54,656 nucleotides of DNA from Nitrospira sp. (GCA_009594865.1 VOPT01000016.1:1-54656); one strand, 5' to 3'; shown: positions 37,632-45,666, numbered from the stretch's first letter. Notes: generated by a model not told the origin, from the sequence alone. Program-made: numbers and translations.

Positions 37632-38030
37632 ATGAAATCTCACGTGATTGCAGCATTGTTCGGAGCGGTCTCACTGTGGCTGGGCACGGGCACATTCTCG
37701 CAGGCTCAAGAGGCGAAGAGTCCCACCCAGTTCACCCTCGGGATTCTTGCCGAAAACCATGTCAGCTTTGTGCTTCCCTCTGCGCTTATCGTGGATGAAC
37801 GGGGTAGAGCCAGCGGCGTCACATTGACTGTCACTAACCATACGAAGAAAGAACAGGGATTCGCGATCGACAAATTGCACGTGAAGGAGGTCGTGAAGCC
37901 TGGCGAAACCAAGACCGTCAAGCTTACGGTGACAGACCTGGACGGGATCGGAACCGATCAAAGTGTGTTTCCCTACTATAACCAACTCGACAAGGCGCAT
38001 ATCGGAGGGCTGTTGTATATCAAACGTTGA
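37632..38030 (+). CDS. Exported cupredoxin-like protein lacking the copper cysteine
   Basis: A 132-residue protein with a signal peptide (AALFGAVSLWLGTGTFSQAQA-type; cleavage near SQAQEA). GAGGAGG precedes ATG 37632. The mature domain follows a cupredoxin pattern: GVTLTVTNHTKKEQGFAIDKLHV, VVKPGETKTVKLTV, and a C-terminal strand H-x-GGLLYIKR. The loop that normally holds Cys and His ligands reads VFPYYNQLDKAHIGG: one His remains, the Cys is absent, so copper binding is doubtful. It could be a structural or regulatory relative of EfeO/cupredoxin_1 domains. It lies between two other small genes of the same orientation. Confidence 0.7.
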   Translation: MKSHVIAALFGAVSLWLGTGTFSQAQEAKSPTQFTLGILAENHVSFVLPSALIVDERGRASGVTLTVTNHTKKEQGFAIDKLHVKEVVKPGETKTVKLTVTDLDGIGTDQSVFPYYNQLDKAHIGGLLYIKR

Positions 38031-38177
38031 ATCACGACGAGCGCTCCGATGAGGCGTCCAAGCTATGAGCCGTCGCCGCCGTGCCGTCGGTGGGAAGCCA
38101 TCTGATTTCCTTCCTCAGGCCAGCCGGCGGATGACCCATTTCATTCTGACCCACACTCAAGCGTGGAGGGGCAAATC

Positions 38178-38477
38178 ATGACGACGGAAGACAAAGAAAA
38201 AGTCATTCGTCCGTGGATTGATCCACAAGAACGAGTCACCGTACGTTTCCTCGATGAGCAGGGCGTGAGCGCCCAAGTGACGGACTGCAACGATGCTTTA
38301 GTGACCCTGTCGATCGAGACTCGCGTGCCCTATATGAATCAACATACTTCAATTCCTCTCAGTCAGGTAGAGTTGTCGGAGGATCTCTCGCACTACACAC
38401 GGGATCCCGACCGACCTCTTGCACGACGGCGGTTGATGTTGGTCGTCCATGAAAATCGGCCACCGATCATCTATTAG
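38178..38477 (+). CDS. Small hypothetical cytosolic protein
   Basis: A 99-residue protein. GGAGGGG just upstream supports ATG 38178. Residues 10-65 read as a small beta domain (WIDPQERVTVRFLDEQG, VTDCNDALVTLSIETRVP, TSIPLSQVELSEDLSHY) followed by a basic tail. It vaguely resembles PilZ-like or SH3-like domains but lacks the PilZ RxxxR/DxSxxG motifs. No signal peptide. It sits 80 bases before the cytochrome b-molybdopterin fusion gene and may belong with it. Confidence 0.65.
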   Translation: MTTEDKEKVIRPWIDPQERVTVRFLDEQGVSAQVTDCNDALVTLSIETRVPYMNQHTSIPLSQVELSEDLSHYTRDPDRPLARRRLMLVVHENRPPIIY

Positions 38478-38557
38478 GGACACGGAGACCTAATCTATGT
38501 CGGACGGATTCCCTGACGGCGAATGACGCTTCGCGGGAGTTCGATAGGGAGAGAGGG

Positions 38558-40036
38558 ATGGAGGAGACGTTAAGCTTTCCACTCTGGCTTCGGATCAACC
38601 ACGTCATCAATCTGTTCTGCATGTTCCTGCTCATGCGGAGCGGCGTACAAATTCTTGCGGACCACCCGAAACTCTACTGGAACGATGGCACCACGCCGGG
38701 GAGCGAATGGGCTCATTTCGGGACCAAGGTGATGCCGAAGGATCGACTGTGGATATCCATGGACGAGGCGGAACATATCAATTCCATTGTGGCTCTCCCG
38801 GGAGGGCATCACAATTTAGGGGCTGCCAGAAATTGGCACTTTCTCATTGTCCCCGTGTGGATTGTGAACGGCCTCAGTTACGCCATTTTCCTCGGCGTGA
38901 CCGGCGAATGGCGCAGGCTTATCCCGACGAGCTGGACGATCATTCCTCGAGCTTGGGAGAGCGCGCTGACGTTTGCCTCTTTGCAGATACCTCCGGACAG
39001 TGCCTTTACGCCCTACGATCCATTGCAGCAACTCACCTATGCAACGGTGGTGTTCCTCGTGGCTCCGCTCATGATTCTGACCGGGCTTTGCATGTCGCCG
39101 GCGCTTATCGCCCGGTTCCCGTGGTATCCAAAACTCTTCGGCGGGCGGCAAGCCGCGCGCAGCCTGCATTTTATCGGCTTGATGACGTTGGTCCTCTACA
39201 CGCTGGTGCATGTCACGCTCGTGGTCGTCGTGCACTTTCCCGAAGACGTCAGCGACATGGTGTTGGGATCAACGAATCCCAATGTGACACTCGCCCTCTG
39301 GATCGCCTCGATGGTGTTGATCGGAGTCGTACTGTTTCATATCTGGGCCACCATCTATACCCTTCGGTATCAACGGCAGTTTCAAACTCATGCCACCGCC
39401 ATCGTGGAACCACTGATGCGTTTCTTGTTCGGAAGCCTGCGGTCGCGGCAGCAGTATGCCAAAGCCGATATTTCCCCGTACTTCCGGGTCAATGGCTATC
39501 CACCGGAACACGAGAGCTATCAACGTTTGGCCACTGAGAACTTTGCCGATTGGACATTGACGATTGGTGGGCTCGTGGAACAGCCCCTAGCACTCTCGTT
39601 GGAAGATCTTCGGGTCTTCCCCAAACAGGAACAAATCACCAAACATAATTGCATCCAGGGGTGGTCGGCTGTGGCGGAATGGGGGGGCGTACGCATGAGC
39701 ACGATTCTGGACAGATGTCGCTTGCTGCCGCAGGCGAGGTATGTCGTCTTCCATGCATTTCCACAGGCGGAATATGCGCCGAACACCTATTATGAAGTCT
39801 TGACGCTGGAGGATATTCTCGACCCGCAAACCATGCTCGCCTATGAGATGAACTGGAAGCCGCTACCGATACCCCATGGAGCGCCCTGTCGTCTGCGGAT
39901 CGAAATCAAAACCGGTTACAAGATGGTGAAGTACCTTCGCGCCATTGAGGTGGTGGACTCTTTTGGCGGAATAGGGAAAGGCCACGGAGGATATCGGGAA
40001 GACCATCAATACTATGACAAGGTCGCTGCCATATGA
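38558..40036 (+). CDS. Fusion of cytochrome b561-type membrane domain and sulfite oxidase-like molybdopterin domain
   Basis: A 492-residue membrane redox enzyme. The N-terminal about 290 residues contain about five helices with histidines suited to b-heme ligation (RINHVINLFCMFLLMRSG, SLHFIGLMTLVLYTLVHVTLVVVVH, GVVLFHIWATIYTL). The C-terminal about 170 residues form an oxidoreductase molybdopterin-binding domain (FADWTLTIGGLVEQPLALSLEDL) with the Mo-ligating cysteine at about residue 365 (KHNCIQGWSAVAEWGG), and IKTGYKMVKYLRAIEVVD at the end. It resembles MsrP and MsrQ fused in reverse order. There is no Tat signal, so the Mo domain's side of the membrane is unclear. The substrate (sulfite, methionine sulfoxide or other) is unknown. 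Confidence 0.87.
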   Translation: MEETLSFPLWLRINHVINLFCMFLLMRSGVQILADHPKLYWNDGTTPGSEWAHFGTKVMPKDRLWISMDEAEHINSIVALPGGHHNLGAARNWHFLIVPVWIVNGLSYAIFLGVTGEWRRLIPTSWTIIPRAWESALTFASLQIPPDSAFTPYDPLQQLTYATVVFLVAPLMILTGLCMSPALIARFPWYPKLFGGRQAARSLHFIGLMTLVLYTLVHVTLVVVVHFPEDVSDMVLGSTNPNVTLALWIASMVLIGVVLFHIWATIYTLRYQRQFQTHATAIVEPLMRFLFGSLRSRQQYAKADISPYFRVNGYPPEHESYQRLATENFADWTLTIGGLVEQPLALSLEDLRVFPKQEQITKHNCIQGWSAVAEWGGVRMSTILDRCRLLPQARYVVFHAFPQAEYAPNTYYEVLTLEDILDPQTMLAYEMNWKPLPIPHGAPCRLRIEIKTGYKMVKYLRAIEVVDSFGGIGKGHGGYREDHQYYDKVAAI

Positions 40037-40376
40037 CTCGCGTCACTGAGTTGCCTTGTTGCTTTCCCAATCCGCAACAACCGTCCCCCCTTTACTATGA
40101 ACCCACTGAGCTCACCACAAGCCTGTGGTTTCCCATCCGGAGGAACTCAGAATGCGATGAGTTGTTCATTGCGCCGATGGCAGAGGGCAGGGACTACCCA
40201 AAACCGGCGCCGCGATTTCGTTGACCACGACCTGACACAGATTTATGGGGTAAGTCTCCTGAGCAACCGGTTTCGCGCAGAGAAAATAGCGCACAGTGGA
40301 CTCAGATACGATATTCGCATTCCACGAAAACATTGCCGCTTCGGCAAGCACGTCTCCTGCGAGAATCGGCACGCAT
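40037..40376. other. Gap, no gene recognised
   Basis: About 340 bases after the redox-fusion gene. Short + strand frames (40033-40224, 40097-40459) lack ordered translations. It forms the left border of the mobile region. Confidence 0.4.
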
Positions 40377-40580
40377 TCAGGGGCGAGGCGTGCATTTTTC
40401 CGTCAACTCGCGTTTCCCATTCAGGTAAGCGGCGCGGATTGTTCCTCCGACCGCATTGATCGTCTTCATATCATCTTCATAGCCCGCATAGATCTTGGCG
40501 GCTATATCCTTATGTCTCTTAATGTACTCAACGGCGATATCAAGCACCCGGGCTTCTTCGAGCGATAAATCCAGCTTCAT
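40377..40580 (-). CDS. Small hypothetical protein
   Basis: A 67-residue, mostly helical protein starting at ATG 40580 with AGGAGG upstream (the longer frame to 40604 is not used). Sequence MKLDLSLEEARVLDIAVEYI and DIAAKIYAGYEDDMKTINAV suggests two or three helices. No family is recognised and no partner is adjacent. It lies downstream of the truncated hsdM. Confidence 0.6.
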   Translation of the reverse strand: MKLDLSLEEARVLDIAVEYIKRHKDIAAKIYAGYEDDMKTINAVGGTIRAAYLNGKRELTEKCTPRP

Positions 40581-40607
40581 AGATGCCCTCCTGTTCAGGA
40601 ACATGCA

Positions 40608-40889
40608 TCACAGTAGTTTAGGAAAACTGAGAGTGCTATTCAAGGAAAGCCCTACACAGAAATCCACGCGAGAGCCGCGCCGTGATGGCGATGCCATCTT
40701 TTCCAGGCCCGCCCGGATTTTCGCAAAGCGCACATCGGCGAAGCGGAGGAAGATGAGGCCGAGCACCGGCGTGGAATATTGCGCGGAGGTGAGGCCGCTG
40801 TTCGCTCGTAATTGATCGGCGGCATCCCAGAGCCGCTTCTCCACTGCGTCCGTCGCGATGTCCTTTTCCGAAGGAGCGATCCACTGCAT
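40608..40889 (-). pseudogene. hsdM: Type I restriction-modification methyltransferase HsdM, N-terminal fragment
   Basis: The first about 73 residues match the HsdM N-terminal domain: EKRLWDAADQLRANSGLTSA, QYSTPVLGLIFLRFADVRFA and PSRRGSRVD. After RVD the similarity ends and the frame runs into an unrelated 17-residue tail. Full HsdM is about 500 residues, so the methyltransferase domain (NPPY/NPPF) is missing. No hsdS or hsdR is nearby. The gene was evidently cut by a deletion on its 3' side, while the mobile elements lie on its 5' side. Confidence 0.85.
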
Positions 40890-40963
40890 GCGGAGACCTC
40901 ACTATTCAAAACATCTAATTGCCCGGCAGTGTACCTGCAACCGATTGCTAGGCTCGATCCTTT

Positions 40964-40985
40964 CTAGATAGTGTAGTCACGAGAT
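40964..40985 (-). repeat. Remnant of an IS5-type right end outside the IS3 element
   Basis: CTAGATAGTGTAGTCACGAGAT here matches, at 20 of 22 positions, the inverse complement of 45332-45353, the right end of the IS5-family element including its stop codon. It lies 6 bases outside the left end of the IS3 element, oriented inward. Confidence 0.7.
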
Positions 40986-41550
40986 GCAACCTGAGGGGGC
41001 TCCGGTTGTTTGGACAATCTTTGCCAGTTCATAAGTGGTGCCTGGCCGGTTAGACCTACGCGGCGGGGGGCCGTGCAGGCAAGTTCTCCCAGTACACGCG
41101 ATCGGGCGTGCGGCCGTCAAGCGCGCGATGTGGCCTGAGCTGATTGTAGAAGTTCATATAGCGAGCCACGCCTTCCCGCGCAGCCCCCACGGTCTCGTAG
41201 GCGTGCAGATACCTCTTCCTATTTGAGGCTCCGCCACAACCGTTCGACGAAGACATTGTCCCGGCCAGCGCCCTGTCCCATCCCTACTGATTTGAATGCC
41301 GTGAGCCTGCAGAAGTCCCGTAAACTCCTGGCTGGTGAACTGGCAACCTTGATCCGTGTTGAAGATCTCCGGAAGGCCATACCGGGTGATCGCCTCCTGC
41401 ACCGCCTCCAGGCAGAAGTCTGTGGTTAACGTGTTGGACAGCCGCCACGCCAACACTCGCCGACTGGCCCAGTCCAGGATCGCACAGAGATACACGAACC
41501 CACGCTGCATCGGAAGTGGAGTAAGAAGCGCAGATGCGCTTCTCCTCCCC

Positions 41551-41584
41551 GAACCGGACTTGCACCTTTCAGCGCATACGGCTC
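41551..41584 (-). ncRNA. Group II intron domain V
   Basis: On the minus strand this 34-nt segment begins GAGCCGTATGCGCTGAAAGG and ends CAAGTCCGGTTC. The outer stem GAGCCG/CGGTTC, the inner stem TGCGCT/GGTGCA capped by a GAAA tetraloop, and the catalytic AGC triad are all present. This is the ribozyme's active-site hairpin. Confidence 0.92.
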
Positions 41585-41589
41585 TCTAT

Positions 41590-43104
41590 TCAAGCTTGGC
41601 CCATGGCCATAGCAACATCATGATAGTTCGACGTGACGGTGCTGCGGGTTTCGATCCGGAAGATGTATGGGTTTTCCTCCGGATTGCGCCACCGGAACTG
41701 CGCCTTGGGGCTTGAGACAAGCCGTTGCAGCGCTTTACCAATAGCACCACCGCGTTCATTCCGACCGTAGACGAGCCAGGTTTTCGCCTTGCCCGGTGCT
41801 GGAGCCCTGTACCATTTCAGCATCAAAGGCTTGATGCGGGTCCGATATTTGTGCCCCAGCCAGTGCGCCATTTTCCAGAATACGACATGGTCGATGCGCC
41901 GGAAGACGTACGCCGTGAAGTCGGTGAACTTATAGAACGCCGCCCAGCCCGCCAGTTGGCGGTTCAGGCTGGCGATCATATCGACCGTACTGACACTATG
42001 ATTGCTGGAAAGGGTTTCGGTAAGTTTGCGAACAAACCCCTTGGCCTTTTCCTTGGGTATGGTCGTGACGATGGACATGCGTCCATGCGCCCCTCGCTTG
42101 CGAATGATCCGGTGCCCCAGAAAGACAAAGCCGTCGTTGACGTGGGTGATATGGGTCTTGGCCATATTCAGCGTCAGCTTCAGTTCGCCTTCCAGAAAGG
42201 TGCCGCATTCTTCGCGGATTTCCTCTGCCTGAGCCTTGGTTCCTTTTACGATCACGACGAAGTCGTCAGCGTATCGGCAATAGGCGACGGCCGGTTTCCA
42301 TTGCCGGTTCTCTCGAACCGTAATGGGGCGGCCCTGCTTGATGCCGAAGTTCCATGCCCATCGGTCCTTGCGGGCCTTGTCGCTCAGGTATTTCGCCTCC
42401 AGCCACGCATCAAACTCATGGAGCATGATGTTGGACAGAAGCGGTGACAGAACACCACCTTGCGGAACACCTTCGCTTGAGGCCATGAACAGGCCACGAT
42501 CAATGTGACCCGCCTTCAAGAGCCGCCAGAGAAGATCGACAAACCGTCCGTCCTGCACCCGTCGCCGCACACATTTAAGAAGCAGCCGGTGATGGACCGT
42601 ATCGAAGTAGCTTGCCAGATCACCTTCGATGATCCAGCGGCCCCTCGTCGTATCGGCTCCATCCTGAAGCTGTATCTTCACGGTGCGGACGGCATGATGT
42701 ACGCTCCGCTCTGGCCGGAAGCCATAGGAAAGGCGGTGGAAATCGCTTTCCCATATTGGCTCCATCGCCATCAGCATGGCGCGCTGGACAATACGGTCGG
42801 CCAGGGTCGGGATACCCAGTGGTCGTAGCTTGCCGTTCGGTTTCGGGATATAGATGCGCTTGACCGGCTGGGGACTATAACTGCCTTCCAGCAGGCTTAT
42901 CCGCAGGTCATCCAGATGCTGATCCAGTTTGACCTGCAGTCGGTGCTTATCCATTCCGTCAATGCCCGGTGTTCGTGCGCCGCTTGACGCCAGAACCCTC
43001 CGCGCAGCCTCGGCAAGCCATTCCCTATTGGCAATAAGCCGAAGAAGCCGGTCGAACCTTCGGTTCGGATCGCTCTCGGCCCATGTTGCGAGCTTGTGCT
43101 GCAT
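41590..43104 (-). CDS. ltrA: Group II intron reverse transcriptase/maturase
   Basis: Promotes intron splicing and retrotransposition. ATG 43104 is preferred; an upstream TTG at 43119 is in frame. The 504 residues show all RT blocks: SSGARTPGIDGMD, KPNGKLRPLGIPTLADRIVQ, SYGFRPERSVHHAV, GDLASYFDTV, GVPQGGVLSPLLSNIMLHEFD and the catalytic YADD (about residue 279), then HFLG-like FVFLGHRI and a maturase X domain (AGWAAFYKFTDF). A GIIM-type fold is likely. There is no C-terminal HNH endonuclease motif (no paired CxxC), so it is an endonuclease-less type. It ends 6 bases before domain V. Confidence 0.95.
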   Translation of the reverse strand: MQHKLATWAESDPNRRFDRLLRLIANREWLAEAARRVLASSGARTPGIDGMDKHRLQVKLDQHLDDLRISLLEGSYSPQPVKRIYIPKPNGKLRPLGIPTLADRIVQRAMLMAMEPIWESDFHRLSYGFRPERSVHHAVRTVKIQLQDGADTTRGRWIIEGDLASYFDTVHHRLLLKCVRRRVQDGRFVDLLWRLLKAGHIDRGLFMASSEGVPQGGVLSPLLSNIMLHEFDAWLEAKYLSDKARKDRWAWNFGIKQGRPITVRENRQWKPAVAYCRYADDFVVIVKGTKAQAEEIREECGTFLEGELKLTLNMAKTHITHVNDGFVFLGHRIIRKRGAHGRMSIVTTIPKEKAKGFVRKLTETLSSNHSVSTVDMIASLNRQLAGWAAFYKFTDFTAYVFRRIDHVVFWKMAHWLGHKYRTRIKPLMLKWYRAPAPGKAKTWLVYGRNERGGAIGKALQRLVSSPKAQFRWRNPEENPYIFRIETRSTVTSNYHDVAMAMGQA

Positions 43105-44138
43105 TTCGCTGATTATCAAAGGTCTTCACCTCGCTTGGTCAGATAGTTTGCACTTCAAGCAGTTTGAACTGTTCCCCTTCGCCATGTGGCAGGCGTTCCC
43201 TGCCGCGGACTACTACGGGAGCTCCGCCAGCATGATGGACATCAGGGTCAACTCCCTTGCGACGCAGAACATCGTGGGCATTCCATCATGCCTTCCCTCG
43301 TTCATATGCTGGACGTCATGCGTATTGGTGAGGTTGCCGGTCGCAGTCTTTTCCCTTGCTTTCCGCAAGTCGATGCCGATGCCCTGGTCTGGCTGCATTC
43401 TCCCCATGGCCCTTCGCGAGCGTCCTCCATCTATGCTCGCGTTTGGATGTGCCGTCATACGTCTCCGGCGACATCATCAGCATTCCGCCTGTTAAGCCGT
43501 GTAGGCAGAGGCGACATTCCAGCCCTCAGATGCGAGTGAACCGGTTCGTGTTCCTCAACCTTCCAATACTTCAGCCTCGGGAGCCATCTCGGCGTAACGG
43601 CTTCGCCTCAGTCCCCTTCACCTGCGGGCTACGTCACCCTGCCAGTTGACGGCAGGTCACCGCCGCTTGGGCTCATGCCCCCTCACAGCAGGGGACAAGG
43701 CAACTCCTTACATCCTCCTTTCTCTTTGCATTCCAGACATACGCTTCCCCGACAATCCAGGGCGAGGCGCACTGTAGGTGATATCGGCGGCCCACACGTG
43801 ATTCGGTCGTGTGATCGTCAGCTGACGCAGTAGATATGGGTAGATCCGATGAGCGGGATGGCGCTGGCTGGTCCGCGGCATGCGATAGATGGCTGTGATC
43901 CCCATCCGCCGCATCAGCGTCGCCACCTGCCGCCTGCCAATGACATGGCCCTCTTGCCGGAGGAGATCTCGCAGCATGCGGGCCCCGGCAAACGGATACT
44001 GCAGATGGAGTTCGTCACTCCGCCGCATGAACGCCAGCGTCGTGTCGGAGATCGGCCGTGGCTGGTAGTACGCGGTGGACCGGGCCAACTTCAGCAGTTG
44101 GCATTGTCGCACGACCGGTAACGCGTGCGTAGGGTCGA

Positions 44139-44438
44139 TCATCGCTTTGCGCTCCGCAAGCCCGCCGTGGTGAGCGCCCCGTCTAAAAAATCATTCTCCA
44201 GCGTCAATTGCCCAATCTTCGCATGCAAGGTCTGGAGATCCGGGGCCTCCGACGGCGGTTTCGGCCCGCCAAACACGTCCACGGCGCGGGTCAACAGCTG
44301 TTGCTTCCACTCGGTGATTTGGGTGGGATGGACATGGAAGTGTTCGGCCAATTCCGCCACCGCCTTGTCCCCTTTGACCGCGGCCAACGCCACCTGGGCC
44401 TTAAAGGTCGCTCCGTGATTGCGTCTCGTGCGTTTCAT
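44139..44438 (-). CDS. IS3-family transposase OrfA
   Basis: A 99-residue DNA-binding subunit: [20 protein letters not shown], the helix-turn-helix [24 protein letters not shown] and a leucine-zipper-like end ([18 protein letters not shown]). It looks intact. It overlaps the start of orfB by 4 bases (ATGA), where IS3 elements normally frameshift by -1 to make the OrfAB transposase. Confidence 0.9.
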   Translation of the reverse strand: MKRTRRNHGATFKAQVALAAVKGDKAVAELAEHFHVHPTQITEWKQQLLTRAVDVFGGPKPPSEAPDLQTLHAKIGQLTLENDFLDGALTTAGLRSAKR

Positions 44439-44520
44439 TGCCTCGCTCCTTGGTGTCGCCACCTCTCGGTGGCTTCGGTGAAGCCAGGCTCCCACTTAGC
44501 ACACTGTCCGAATGTCCGGA

Positions 44521-45360
44521 GCCCCCTCTAGATATGAGAGAATCATGGAGCCAAAGAAGGAGGTTCCATGAAAGACGCAACCCCTGCCTATCGTCGCCAC
44601 GATATTTCTGACGAAACCTGGGCTTTGCTGGAGCCGCATTTACCGGGACGCAAAGGCGTCTGGGGTGGCGTTGCCGAAGACAATCGCCTGTTTATCAATG
44701 CGGTGTTCTGGATTTTAAGGACGGGTGCGCCGTGGCGCGATCTGCCGCCGGCATACGGTGGCTGGAGCAATACGCACCGCCGTTTCATCCGTTGGCGGGA
44801 CAAGGGCATGTGGGAAACGCTTCTGGATGTTTTAATCGATGCGCCTGATTACGAATGGCTGATGATAGACGCCAGCCACTGCAAGGTGCATCCGCACGCG
44901 GCCGGCGCCAAAGGCGGCAATCAGGACCTGAGCCGAACAAAAGGGGGCTCAACACCAAAATACATCTGGCCGTGGATGCGTTTGGTATGCCGATCCGAGT
45001 CATTATTACAGAAGGTACCCGCGCGGATTGCACGCAGGCACGCCGCCTGATCGAGGGGATCGACGCCGATCATCTGATCGCGGATAACGGATATGATACC
45101 GACGCCATCCTTGAGCAGGCCGCAGTTCAGGGTATGAGCGCCGTCATCCCGCCTAAGAAAAACAGGAAAGACCGGAGGCCCTATGACGAAGACCTCTACA
45201 AACTGCGCCACCTGATCGAAAATGCATACCTGATGCTCAAAAGATGGCGCGGCATCGCCACGCGCTATGCAAAACACTCCAAATCTTTCCTCGCCGCCGT
45301 CCACATCCGCTGTCTCGCCCTCTGGCTTAAGATCTCGTGACGACACCATCTAGAGGGGGC
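44521..45360 (+). mobile_element. IS5-family insertion sequence (IS427/IS1031-like)
   Basis: An 840-base element bounded by the 13-bp inverted repeat GCCCCCTCTAGAT (44521-44533 and complement of 45348-45360). The size and the two overlapping transposase frames fit the IS427/IS1031 groups. Its left end is shared with the IS3 right end (overlap of GCCCCCTC). Target duplication is not evident, perhaps because of that overlap. Confidence 0.82.
44568..45340 (+). CDS. IS5-family transposase made by -1 frameshift
   Basis: Two overlapping frames form one DDE transposase. Frame one (44568-45050) gives DISDETWALLEPHLPG, FWILRTGAPWRDLPPAYGGW and the first catalytic Asp in LMIDASHCK. After GGNQ the similarity passes to the -1 frame (ending 45340): NKRGLNTKIHLAVDAFG, second Asp in LIADNGYDTDA, and the final Glu in HLIENAYLMLKRWRGIATRY. 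The shift lies at A4G5 (44939-44947; codons AAA GGG), a slippery run used by many IS5 elements. GGAGG precedes the ATG. The joined protein, about 257 residues, appears complete and possibly active. Confidence 0.88.
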
Positions 45361-45666
45361 GTCGTCACATTTGTAGAATAGTTTCAAAAGCCATTCGAAG
45401 GGATGGGAGTGGAATTTGGTGCGAATGGAGAACCGATCCGGGAGAGGTTGTGTGGAGTGCCCGAATGTGTGTGAAACCGGGCATTACAGAGCAGGAAAAA
45501 GTCCGTCACGGAGGCTCTACTATAGGTTCAGCGCGGTTGGTTTTGGACAACCATTTGGACAACCAATCGGGCAAAACAGACTGAAAAAGGCCGAAAAATT
45601 CACAAAAGTGAAGTGAGGGGCGTGCCGACTGGTGGGGAGAATTTTGCTAATATTTTGAATGTTTTA
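45361..45666. other. Gap between IS5 element and tRNA-Phe
   Basis: About 300 bases. It holds a + strand frame (45416-45616) whose end reads FGQPFGQPIGQNRLKK because of a 12-bp tandem repeat; this is probably not a gene but could be the tail of a lost integrase-like gene. The tRNA-proximal part is AT-rich. Confidence 0.4.
45542..45565. repeat. Tandem 12-bp repeat
   Basis: TTTGGACAACCA occurs twice in direct succession (45542-45553 and 45554-45565), with partial inverted symmetry to the preceding GGTTGG. It is located about 100 bases from the 3' end of tRNA-Phe, where integrative elements often attach. Confidence 0.8.

Larger units (their letters stand above)
41516..43772 (-). mobile_element. 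Group II intron with maturase ORF
   Basis: A retroelement intron of 2,257 bases inserted in the IS3 orfB. The 5' end reads GTGCG (complement of 43768-43772), matching the group II GUGYG consensus. The 3' end has domain V and a domain VI hairpin (41516-41550) with an unpaired A seven or eight bases from the terminal AC. Removing it restores the orfB reading frame exactly. The maturase gene fills domain IV. Ribozyme ends, domain V and the RT motifs all look intact, so splicing and mobility are plausible. Confidence 0.9.
41056..44142 (-). pseudogene. IS3-family transposase OrfB, split by intron and frameshifted
   Basis: Exon 1 (44142 to 43773) encodes the N-terminus up to PNHVWAADITY; exon 2 (from 41515) continues IPMQRGFVYLCAILDW, giving the first Asp (AADITY) and second Asp (FNTDQG) of the DDE triad. 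Joining the exons restores the codon across ACA|TT. Exon 2 is damaged: an extra base after GRW, a TAG in place of the usual Tyr codon after RSLK, and a 2-base loss before YLHAYETVG, after which the normal C-terminus returns (FYNQLRPHRALDGRTPDRVYWEN). So even after splicing no full transposase is made. Confidence 0.87.
40992..44529 (-). mobile_element. IS3-family insertion sequence (IS51-like), interrupted by a group II intron
   Basis: Ends share the inverted repeat GAGGGGGCTCCGG (40993-41005 and complement of 44516-44528), followed inside by a TTxGGACA-type box at each end. It contains orfA and a split orfB on the minus strand. Total length is about 3.54 kb; without the 2,257-base intron it is about 1.28 kb, normal for IS3. 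The right end overlaps the left end of the IS5-family element by about 8 bases. No target duplication could be identified. Confidence 0.85.

Noticed and set aside
41725..42447. 240-codon plus-strand frame opposite the intron RT
   Set aside because: Shadow of the reverse transcriptase, whose motifs are unambiguous.
40608..45360. Active defence island or retron system
   Set aside because: Only a fragment of hsdM remains, and the reverse transcriptase belongs to a group II intron, with domain V and VI visible, not to a retron or DGR.
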